A stretch of 64,000 nt of DNA, from NCBI GenBank assembly GCA_009763385.1, contig CM019826.1, positions 60,541,713-60,605,712 on the forward strand. The letters are read 5' to 3'. Source of the stretch: Coix lacryma-jobi var. lacryma-jobi. Its lineage: Eukaryota; Streptophyta; Magnoliopsida; Poales; Poaceae. The notes under the pieces were generated by a model. It ran no database searches. It was not told the origin of the DNA and saw only the letters and a list, made by a program, of their open reading frames with translations. The position numbers and the translations under genes are program-made. This document shows, in pieces, positions 55,384 to 64,000 of this stretch; positions within the stretch are counted from its first letter, which is position 1, and every line of letters starts with the position of its first letter.

Positions 55384-57384
55384 TGAAGGACCGAGAAGCT
55401 AACCGAAAGCGACCAGAGGGGGGGTGAATGGGAGCTTCAAAATTTCCTTACGGAAACTAGATGCCACTGTCCCAAAATCGACCCCAAGAGCGAACCCTAG
55501 AGCTTGCTAATGTCCACGACCCTATATGTAGGGTGGATGCTTCCTAGAAGCACAGCGAGACACTAGACAACTCTAGAAAGCCAACGCAAAAGACGGAAAT
55601 CAATTCCGACAACGAACGAGCGAACCGCGGACGAAACCGTGCGAAACCAGTCGCATCGGACGCTGGCCTGCGTCCGATGCCAGACCACCGGAAGCGTCCG
55701 ATGTAGACTGGGCGGTTCTGGAACCTTACTGTTCCACCATCGGACGCTGTGAACAGTAATCACCCAGCGTCCGATGCAAAGGCTCCGGCGCGTCCGATGG
55801 ACAACGGACGCGTCCGATGCCTAGCGTCCGATGCAAACTAAAACGCCGAAAACGTGACACGCGTCACCGGAGCGTCCGATGCTAGGGACCCTAGCGTCCG
55901 ATGCTCCCGTGATAGCGTCCGATGCTCCCGAAAACAGCGCAGTTCTTTGATGATTCAACCCGATTTCCTCTAAATCAAAAGCTCTAGGCCTAGGATTCGA
56001 TCTGAGGGGTCACAAGGATGTTAGTGAGCTATCTCTAAGAGATCATGGCTCGAACCTAACTCCAAATCGGTGAATCAAGAAATTTCGGGGCATGGAGGCA
56101 AGAACGCAATCCAAAACGAAAATCGATCGATCTCCTAGACCGTGAAGTTAGAGTTTAATTCCTTCGGTGGAAAGGAGAGTCTCACGATCTAGAACAACTT
56201 GGTTCAAACGGTTTTGCAAAAGATGAACCGAGCAAAGAGATCAAGCGACGGGAAAATCGTGGACAAAAAGGATTCCGCGAAGAACACAAAGAAAACGCGA
56301 ATCACAGCCACGAACTCGAATCAAGGACGCAAATCAAGCCATCGATCTGTGCTCCAAGGTGAGGATACGGCCTCACTTCCTCAAATCAACAGTACACAGA
56401 GTGGAGTCTCTCTGCGGATCTCAACTAGCTAGAGCAGGGGATGGGAGAGTGGAAACCCTAGGTGCTAGGAAGCAAATGACTGCGCTAACTGAGATTGAGA
56501 TAGGGAGGAGGGTGTCTCCCCTAGACTACTTATACTAACCTAGCCTAAGTCTATTTCCTACTCTACCCCTCTCTACTCTAATTACAGAGCGGACCAGCCT
56601 AACCCTAAGGCTATTCTAGTCCACCCGCTGGTGGTAGGTAGATCCGACGGCCACGCCCGCACGGTCTTCCGCATCGCCTCCACGCAACCTTCAGATCGCC
56701 GCCACGTGCCGCCACCACTCTGCACCCCCGGTTTTGCGGCCCAAACCGGGAAACCAGCCTTTTCCATCAGCCCCCGGTTTTGAGGCCCAAACCGGGAAAC
56801 CAGCCTCCAGCCCGAGTTTTGTGGCCAAACTCGGAAACCGTCTGCGCCCGAGTTTTGAGGCCCAAACTCGGAAACCGGCCCACGCCCAGGTTTTGAGGCT
56901 CAACCTGGAAACCGTCGCGCCCAGGTTTTGTGGCTCAACCTGGAAACCCAGCACCCAGGTTTTGAGGCCCAAACCTGGAAACCGTCCACCGTTGGTTTTT
57001 CCCGGGCTCTACCAACAAACCGGCGTCGTAGAGGGGATGCACCGCCTGTGCACCCCTTCCACCGACATGATCGCACTTCTCCGCCTGTCGCTGTCGCAGG
57101 CTGCCAGCCACCACAGCTGATCCTCCGGCCTCCAGTCCATCAGTCCAAGTCCACGTCCGCCCTTCACCGTCCGATACATCGGCATGGCACGTCCGCCGCA
57201 CGGCACGCCCATCCTTCATCGCGCCCGGTCCGTCGGCACGGCACGTCGCAACTTGACCTTCACCCGCCATCGATCACTGTCTCCGTGCTCGACACCTGCA
57301 CAACACAAGCCAAAGAACATGCGCATCATCTCCGTTGACAATCACTCATCACACAGAGACTCGGCATACACCCATGTATCCGCA
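55384..57384 (-). repeat. 5' LTR of copia C
   Basis: 2001 bases, nearly identical to 45724-47716. Motif array at about 55650-55930 and hairpin array at 56725-56984. The outer end CGCA is followed by the duplication TCCGT. Confidence 0.92.
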
Positions 57385-57389
57385 TCCGT

Positions 57390-57703
57390 GCTCTACAGAA
57401 ATCGGGAGTCCCACTTTGCAAAATAGCCTGAATCTCCCTCGCGTTGCTCAGGGAAGGTTGAGGTTACCCAAAGTCCATCCGGTCACTAGTTGACTTGCGT
57501 GAACTTGGGTGAGGAAGTTTTTGTGGTGTCTCGCTGTGTTCGTAGGGAACATCCACCCACTCTCTGGGTCGTGGACATCACGTGTCTCGGCTTTGCTTTT
57601 GGGGTTGATTTTCTGGGACAGAGGCCTCATCATTTTGAAAGAAATTTGAAGCTCCCATTCACCCCCCCCTCTGGTCGCCTTGGATAGCTTTCTCGGTCCT
57701 TCA
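57390..57703 (+). repeat. Solo copia LTR D, last part
   Basis: Completes the LTR broken at 45723. It ends with CACCCCCCCCTCTGGTCGCC and CTCGGTCCTTCA, the family's LTR end, followed by TCCAG. Confidence 0.85.
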
Positions 57704-58624
57704 TCCAGTCCCGTTTCTGCAAAATCCAAATGCACAGAGGTATGATCAAACCGTCTCTGCTGATCTCAGTAGCTACAACAGGGACTGGGAGAGCAGGAAA
57801 GCCTATAATGAAAATAGCATTGGCTGAGATAGTCTGGAGGGAGGGGTTGCCTCTCCTAATATAGCCTAATACAATTATTCCCCTGCTTCCCCAACTGCTA
57901 ATGAGCGAGCAGGCTAACCATAATGGTATTCCTGACCAACTCGAAGTGTAGTCGATCCGACGGCCACGCCCGCACATCGGGTAGCTTCGCCTCGACGCGA
58001 CCTCACCGGATGCCGCCATGTGCCGCCAAGCGTCGCTCGTCCTTTTCACGGACCTTCCCCCGGTTTTGAGGCTGAAACCGGGAAATCTGGGCCATCCCCC
58101 GGTTTTGAGGCCGAAACCGGGAAAACTGTCGTCTGTCGCCTGAGTTTTGTGTCCCAAACTCAGAAACCTGCCAACACCCAGGTTTTGGGGCCCAAACCTG
58201 GAAACTGTCCTCAGCCCAATTTTTGTGGCCCAAACTCGGAAACCGATCGCACCCAGGTTTTGAGGCCCAAACCTGGAAACCGTCCACTCGGTGGTTTTTC
58301 TGTGGCTCAACCACCAAACTGACGCTATAGAGGGGATGCAACGCCCGTGCACCGTGTCCACCTGCAAGTCTTCACTTGTCGCTGTCCCAGGCTGTCAGCC
58401 ACCACGGCTGATCCTCAGGCCACCGGTCCGTCAGTCCAAGCCTCACGTCCGCCCTTCAGCGCTCTGGTCCATCGGCACGGCACGTCTCTACTTGACCTTC
58501 ACCTTGCCTTCGATCACCGTTTCTATGCTCAACACCTGCACAACACAAGCCAAAAAGCATGCGCATCATACCAATTGACAATCACTCATCATCTCTAGAT
58601 CCGGCATACACCCATGTATCCGCA
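57704..58624 (-). repeat. 5' LTR of copia B, outer part
   Basis: Resumes at TCCCGTTTCTGCAAAATCC after the duplication TCCAG and ends ATGTATCCGCA. Contains the hairpin array at 58057-58282. Followed by ATATT, the right target duplication of B. Confidence 0.88.
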
Positions 58625-58629
58625 ATATT

Positions 58630-60278
58630 TTCAATCGCATTTTCTCCGTGCTTTCTTGAAGAAGACTTCTTATGAGTTGTGATTTGGGAAGCAACCCAAA
58701 GTGATTTATTTTAGAGTTTTTGGTTGCCACTATTTTATACTCAAGAAAGGCAACTTGGACAAGTTTGAGTCTCGCTCTTGTGACGGCGTATTTTTAGGTT
58801 ATGGTAATCATACTCGTGCATATGGTGTACTTAACCTTGATACTAACCAAGTCATGGAGACATCCGATGTCACCTTCGACGAGACCATGCATTGTCCTTC
58901 TTCCAGATTTGAGCGTGCAGGTGATCACGAGGTTGGCGAACCTCTTTTTGATGATGAGGAAGAAGGTGCTGAAGGGATTGATGATCCAACACAACCTCCA
59001 CCTCCTGTAGCTCGTTTGGAGGCAATTAGGATTCTCTTGGCTTTTGCTGCATCCAAGGGTTTCAAACTTTTTGAAATGGATGTCAAGAGTGCCTTCCTAA
59101 ACGGCTACATAGTAGAAGAAGTGTATGTGAAACAACCCCCCGGTTTTGAAAATCCCAAGTTTCCGAACCATGTCTTTAAACTTCACAAAGCTATGTATGG
59201 TTTGAAACAAGCCCCTAGAGCCTGGTATGATAGGTTGAAAACCTTTCTGCTTGCTAAGGGTTTTAAAATGGCATGTGTGGATAAAACTCTTTTTCTCCTC
59301 AAGCAAGGCAATGGCACTTTGTTGGTTCAGATTTACGTGGATGAAATAATTTTCGGTGGTTCTTCTCATGCTTTAGTTGCCAAGTTTGCAGATACTATGA
59401 GCAGGGAATTTGAGATGAGCATGATGGGCGAGTTGATGTTTTTTCTCGGGTTGCAAATCAAGTAATCCCGAGAAGGGACATTTGTGCACCAGGGCAAGTA
59501 CACCAAGGACATATTGAAGAAGTTAGATATGGGTGAGGCCAAGCCTCTTCCAACACCCATGTCGACCACGACGGCCCTGGATGCAGACAACGATGGAGAA
59601 GCTGTGGACAAGAAGGAGTACCGGAGTATGATTGGGTCGCTGCTGTACCTGACGGCGACACTCCCGAACATTCAGTTCGCGGTGTGCCTTTGTGCGCGCT
59701 TTCAGGCGTCACCGCGCACTTCTCACCGTCAGGCGGTCAAGCGCATCCTAAGGTACTTATGTTTCACACCTGAGTTCGAGATTTGGTATTCTGCTTCTTT
59801 CACCCTCTCCCTTTGCGGTTACTCGGATGCTTATTTTGCTGGCTGCCGACTTGAGCGCAAGTCCACTTCTGGGACTTGTCAGTTTTTGGGTTCTTCTCTT
59901 GTATCTTGGTCTTCTTGCAAGCAGTCTAGTGTCGCACAGTCTACCATAGAGGCTGAATATGTTGCTGCGGCTAGCTGCTGTTCCCAGTTGTTGTGGATGA
60001 TGGCCACTTTGCGTGATTTTGGTCTGAGTTTTTCTCAAGTTCCTTTGCTGTGTGACAGCACGAGTGCGATTAGCATTGCTAAGAACCTCGTGCTGCATTC
60101 TAAGACCAAACACATTGATGTGCGCTTTCATTTCTTGCGAGACCACTATGACAAGGGTGATATCGACCTTCACCATGTCGATACTCATCTTCAGTTGGCA
60201 GATATATTCACCAAGCCTTTGGACCAATCAACCTTTGCTAGGTTGAGAGGTGAGCTTGGTGTGTGTTTCCCCTTTTAG
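58630..60278 (+). pseudogene. Copia A pol part 2: reverse transcriptase and RNase H
   Basis: Continues pol after copia B. It begins in the integrase C-terminal region, frame-broken at first, then YFRVFGCHYFILKKG and GVFLGYGNHTR. The linker then runs directly from DDPTQPPPP to VARLEAIRIL. The RT N-terminus found in B (WVLVPPPPE to FAPVA) is missing, a deletion of a few hundred bases. The catalytic motif reads YVDEIIFGG instead of YVDD. An in-frame TAA lies at 59463-59465. RNase H motifs are YSDAYFAGC, STIEAEYVAA and CDSTSAI. The stop is TAG at 60276-60278. Not functional. Confidence 0.85.
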
Positions 60279-61752
60279 TTGGGGGAAACATTTTGGTTCT
60301 TGTATCATAGACTGACCTCCTTTGTTTTGTTCTTGTTTAGTTTTTGCATTTCATCATATCTGCATCTTTATCTTTTCGAGCGTCATGTCCATAATCTGTA
60401 GAATGAATCTATGCTCTGATTAGTGTGTGCTCCGATGATATATGATGATGCTTATAGCTTAGGCTCCTTTTGCTGATACATGTTGTGAGCTGAGCTACTT
60501 TTCAGAACTGTGAATATGCTTAATTCAACATAAAATTTGAAACATGTTCACCATTGAGATTGGCAACTAGCATGTGTAGAATGTGTTGAAGTTGCTTGTG
60601 CTATTCCTATATGCTAGGTTGCTATGTCTCTAGTTCTGAGTCTTTCACTTGCTTGGTGTGTTCATATTCTGTTAAAATTTGAACCAAGTCTAAATGAATT
60701 GAAAAGATCGAGATGGGATCACTTGACAGCACATACCGGTATCGAGACTGTTTCTCATTGCATTTTGAGTCAAACTTGAGCCGTGTAGTGTAAGACCGAA
60801 ACCATTGCTTCAAGCTTCTGATTGCTTATGCATAGGCTTAGCTCAGTTGAAAAGTTAGGCAATGTCAAGTTTTCAACCTCTCGCAATCACATGCTGAAAT
60901 TTGAAACTTGTGTAATCACCGCTGTAACTCCGATAAAATTTTGAAGGCACAAGTCTATGTTTCATTCTATAGCATGATGATTGAACTTTTCTAGGGGTAG
61001 TTCACCTTGTATACATGTTTAGCACTTATGTAACTTCCTGTCTATACATGTTTGGTGCTATTTTGATGGTGAAACCATTTTTGAATGGCTTCAAAACTGC
61101 TCACTTTGCTCATATGTTCATATTTCATATTCTGTGATCAGTTTCAGCCTTTGCTGGCATTTGTACTTGTTGTTGAGTAATCGGATCAGCACTCTATAGA
61201 GCATCTATTCATTCTATTGACTATATACCTAAAGCTGCTAACCTGCATTTGTGACTCATATGCATTTCCTCCTGCTTTTCGGATTCCCTTGCTTAGCCTT
61301 ATTTTGTGCATTTTCAACTAAGGGGGAGAAATTTGACAAATCATGTTCCTAGGTGTATGCACTATTGAAGGGGGAGTTTGAGTTTGCTCGCTTGTTTTAT
61401 TTGACAAGTTGTTCAATTGGTTTGGAGTGATTTTCAGCTAGTTGTGTTGAGCCTTTGCCTCTTTCTGGAGGGACTAGCTAATTTACTCAGTTTTGGCTTC
61501 TTTGCTCTGGACTTCTCGCTAGCGGTGTTGAGCCTGTTCTGCCTCTTCTAGAGGGCTAGCTTTTCTTTGCTTGGTTGCGTCGAGCCATTGCCCATGTCTT
61601 TGGGAACCAAGTTGTCCCACTCACTCCATTCGACTTCTATTGGCTTTGCTTCGCTTCTGGTCGTTTGGTTGAGTTCGCTTCCTTCTTCTGTTTTCTTCTA
61701 CCTTCATATGATTTGTGTTGGTAGTTGACAATGCACTCATCAAGGGGGAGAT
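60279..61752 (+). other. 3' untranslated region and purine tracts of copia A
   Basis: No env-like or other ORF. Purine tracts AAGGGGGAGA (about 61320), GAAGGGGGAG (about 61368) and CAAGGGGGAG (61741-61750). The last lies next to the LTR start and is the likely plus-strand primer. Confidence 0.75.
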
Positions 61753-63784
61753 TGCGGATACATGGGTGTATGTCGGATCTTGAGATGATGAGTGATTGTC
61801 AACTAGTATGATGCGCATGTTCTTTGGCTTGTGTTGTGCAGATGTCGAGCTCAGAGACGGTGATCGAAGGCAAGGTGAAGGTCAAGTAGAGACGTGTCGT
61901 GCCGATGGACCCGGAGAGGTGAAGGGCGGACGTGAGGCTTGGACTGACGGACCGGTGGCCTGAGGATCAGCCGCGGTGGCTAACAGCCTGGGACAGCGAC
62001 AAGTGAAGACTTGCTGGTGGACGAGGTGCACGGGCGGTGCATCCCTCTACGGCGTCGATTTGGTGGTCGAGCCACTGAAAAACCACCGAGTGGACGGTTT
62101 CCAGGTTTGGGCCTCAAAACCTAGGTGCGGCCGGTTTCCGAGTTTGGGCCACAAAACTCGGGCTGAAGACGGTTTCCAGGTTTGGGCCTCAAAACCTGGG
62201 CGCTGGCGGGTTTCTGAGTTTGGGCCACAAAACTCAGCTGATGGACGACAGGTTTCCCGGTTTCAGCCTCAAAACTGGGGGAAGGCCCAGGTTTCCCGGT
62301 TTCGGCCTCAAAACCGGGGGGAGGTCCGTGAAAAGGACGGAAGGCGCGAGGCGGCACGTGGCGGCATCCGGTGAGGTCGCGTCGAGGCGAAGCTACCTGA
62401 TGTGCGGGCGTGGCCGTCGGATCAACATCAACTCGAGTTGGTCAGGAATACCCTTAGGGTTAGCCTGCTCGCTCATTAGCAGTAGGCGTAGAAGGGGAAT
62501 AATTGTACTAGGCTATATTAGGAGAGGCGACCCCTCCCTCCAGACAATCTCAGCCATTGCTATTTTCGTTCTAGGGTTTCCTGCTTCTCATTCCCTGCTG
62601 TAGCTACTGAGATCCGCAGAGACGGTGAATCATACCTCTGTGTATTTGGATTTTGCGGAAACGGGACCGGATTCCCATTGTCTCCTCATGGGGACGAATT
62701 TCGGCTGGCAATCATGATTGTGATTCACATTTTGAACTTGTTCTTCGCGTTCTTCTTTTCTCCACGTTTTTCCAGTCACTTGATCTCCCTCCTCGCTGTG
62801 TCTTTTTCAAATCCACTTGAATCAACTTGTTCTTTGATGTGAGGAGAACATTTCCACTGAAGGAATTTATCTATATCCTCACGAACAAGTAGATCGGGTC
62901 GATTCAAGTTTCGTGGTGACTTTTTCATTCCTACACCTTCCCTTTCGATTTCTCGGAGTTTGAGTTGATTTGAGCGGATGATTTCTTAGGGATAGTCTTC
63001 CAACTACCTAAGGATCATTTCCTCCAAGTTTGGGATCAAGGGATTTTGATTTGGATCGGATTTGGGGAGATTGGAGAGAAGGGCAATCAAAATCGCCTTC
63101 TCTGGGTGGTCGCGGACAGTCCGCCACCTTACCCGCGGACAGTCCGTGTGTCGGGCTCGAGCCAGATCAGTGGCTGCGCGGCTCGGCTGTTTTGGTCCGG
63201 AGTGACCGGCGGACAGTCCACCGTTGTCGGTCGCGGACAGTCCGGGACTCGACTTGGGAGGTTCAGCAGCAGTGCTATTTTCGTGTTTTGGCCGGTGGAC
63301 AGTCCGCCATCCATCCGCGGACAGTCCGGGGTAGCCGCGGACAGTCCGGGACCGTACCCGCGGATTGTCCGGGACTTCGCAGACTTGTCCTGTTTAGTGC
63401 GTTTGCTCTGCTGGCTTTTCCGTTTTGTTTCCGGACTTCTCGTTTGCTTCTATAGTTCACCAAGGAACCTCTCTAGGTATCTTTGCTACTATAGCATCGG
63501 TATTTGGAGGAATTCTGACATAGCCTACCATCTACGTTCGGAAGTGGGTTTTTGGGCTTGAACTTGACTAGGGTTTTGTGAGTCCCGGGTTGCTCGTTCT
63601 TCTGGTGCCTCGCTGTGATCCTAGGGATCATCCACTCTCTCTTTGAGGGTCGTGGACATCACATTCTTGCTCGATGTTTTTGGGGGTTGATTTTTGGGAC
63701 AAAGGCCAGAGTTTCGAAAGAAATTTTTAGGCTCCCATTCACCCCCCCCTCTGGTCGCTTTCTGGTAGCGTTCTTGGTCCTTCA
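61753..63784 (+). repeat. 3' LTR of copia A
   Basis: 2032 bases, TGCGGATACATGG...TTCTTGGTCCTTCA. Contains six hairpin units at 62095-62325, a degraded TATA (GCTATATTAG, about 62512) and about eight CGGACAGTCCG motifs at 63109-63375. It is the most complete LTR of this subfamily in the window. Confidence 0.9.
62095..62325 (+). repeat. U3 stem-loop array in copia A 3' LTR
   Basis: Six units with stems CAGGTTT, CGAGTTT, CAGGTTT, TGAGTTT, CCGGTTT, CCGGTTT, each followed by a loop (GGGCCTCA or GGGCCACA type) and its complementary arm, with one mismatch in two units. Confidence 0.75.
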
Positions 63785-64000
63785 ACAAGAGAATGACAAG
63801 CTAAATAACACATGCATAGGCTAATCCAACTAATCTGCCACACGTTTAGTCTTCATAAACCCGTCAAGCATAAACTTAAGCGAAGCTAATCCACCGCATG
63901 ATACCACTTGCTATAAGTCTATACCACTTCTTATAATCAGATTAATCGACCGCATGATACAATCTAATTATAACAAGCTAAAAGCATGCATATATTTGTA
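63785..64000. other. Flank of copia A, unidentified
   Basis: AT-rich, no ORF. It has two imperfect copies of a segment like AATCCACCGCATGATACCA (about 63889 and 63944). If A's left end were known, the duplication to look for is ACAAG (63785-63789). Confidence 0.4.

Larger units (their letters stand above)
45724..57384 (-). mobile_element. Copia C: youngest full-length copia element
   Basis: 11,661 bases with both LTRs (1993 and 2001 bases), primer site, gag, pol and purine tracts, flanked by the exact duplication TCCGT (45719-45723 and 57385-57389). By eye the LTRs differ at about six bases plus eight bases of small indels, so insertion is recent. Its coding region is nevertheless frame-broken many times. 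Inserted in solo LTR D. Confidence 0.92.
12149..58624 (-). mobile_element. Copia B: Sirevirus-like Ty1/copia element inserted in copia A
   Basis: The flanking duplication is exact: ATATT at 12144-12148 and 58625-58629. On the minus strand the order is 5' LTR (58624 down to 42913, split by solo LTR D), primer site, gag, pol (split by the LARD-like element), 3' region, 3' LTR (14165-12149). Its own sequence is about 11.4 kb. The two LTRs differ by roughly 10% over a sampled 105 bases, mostly transitions. It is older than its guests and younger than A. Confidence 0.92.
6912..63784 (+). mobile_element. Copia A: Sirevirus-like Ty1/copia element, split by nested insertions
   Basis: Order on the + strand is 5' LTR remnant (6912-8445), primer site, gag (8510-11125), protease and integrase (11131-12148), then the whole of copia B (12149-58624), then RT and RNase H (58630-60278), 3' region, polypurine tract and 3' LTR (61753-63784). 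The two halves join exactly across B: the integrase codons stop at CTATATT and resume after the second ATATT copy. Without its guests A is about 10.4 kb. The 5' LTR lacks roughly its first 500 bases, and the outer target duplication cannot be tested because the left LTR end is gone (right flank ACAAG). It is the oldest host element in this nest. Confidence 0.9.

Noticed and set aside
60279..61752. An env-like gene after pol, as in some Sireviruses
   Set aside because: No frame of useful length on the sense strand in copias Z, A, B or C.

Overview
This is a nuclear intergenic segment of a plant, almost certainly a grass. It is made of retrotransposons and DNA transposons nested in one another; I see no convincing host gene, rRNA gene or CRISPR array. 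The grass assignment rests on Opie/Ji-like Ty1/copia elements of the Sirevirus type (LTRs ending in CACCCCCCTCTGGTCGCTT plus GGTCCTTCA, an initiator-tRNA-Met primer site TGGTATCRGAGC, several polypurine tracts), a Tekay/Del-like Ty3/gypsy element whose LTR begins TGTAACACCC, a large coding-poor LTR element, and CACTA-type miniature elements. The species cannot be named from the sequence alone.

Layout. Bases 1-1305 are the 3' end of one copia copy (Z, + strand). Bases 1306-6911 are a truncated gypsy element (G, - strand) with 5' LTR, an extra upstream ORF ('orf0') and gag. Copia A (+) fills the rest: 5' LTR remnant 6912-8445, gag and first part of pol 8510-12148, second part of pol 58630-60278, 3' LTR 61753-63784. 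Copia B (-) is inserted inside A's pol at 12149-58624, with target duplication ATATT on both sides. A 21.35-kb coding-poor LTR element ('LARD-like', -, 16941-38291, duplication CCCTC) is inserted in B's reverse transcriptase. A solo copia LTR D (+, 44029-57703) is inserted in B's 5' LTR. Copia C (-, 45724-57384, duplication TCCGT) is inserted in D. The LARD-like element holds a CACTA element (22378-23672, duplication AAA), a Sirevirus-type solo LTR (23917-26224, duplication GGAGG) carrying its own CACTA miniature (24829-25390, duplication AGA), a gypsy solo LTR (27231-29118, duplication AGCTC) and, in its 5' LTR only, a 162-bp hAT-like miniature (36966-37127, duplication CCATGGAT). The last ~216 bases are flank of unknown identity.

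LTR divergence judged by eye agrees with the nesting: about 10% in a sample of B, about 4% in samples of the LARD-like element, and about 0.3% substitutions in C. No element has an intact gag-pol. A is broken mainly by C-to-T or G-to-A changes, including a damaged RT motif (YVDE). C has fresh LTRs but many single-base frame breaks.

The most unusual signals are: (1) a histone H3 tail-like N-terminus, followed by an acidic Ser/Asp tract, on the gypsy orf0 protein; (2) a U3 array of six or seven stem-loop units whose two arms change together; (3) exchange of the downstream LTR repeat module between CGGACAGTCCG and CATCGGACGC within one copia family; (4) a shared TGATGTAGG at the gag/pol junction of three copia copies; (5) a Pol III box A/box B/T-run unit inside a CACTA miniature.
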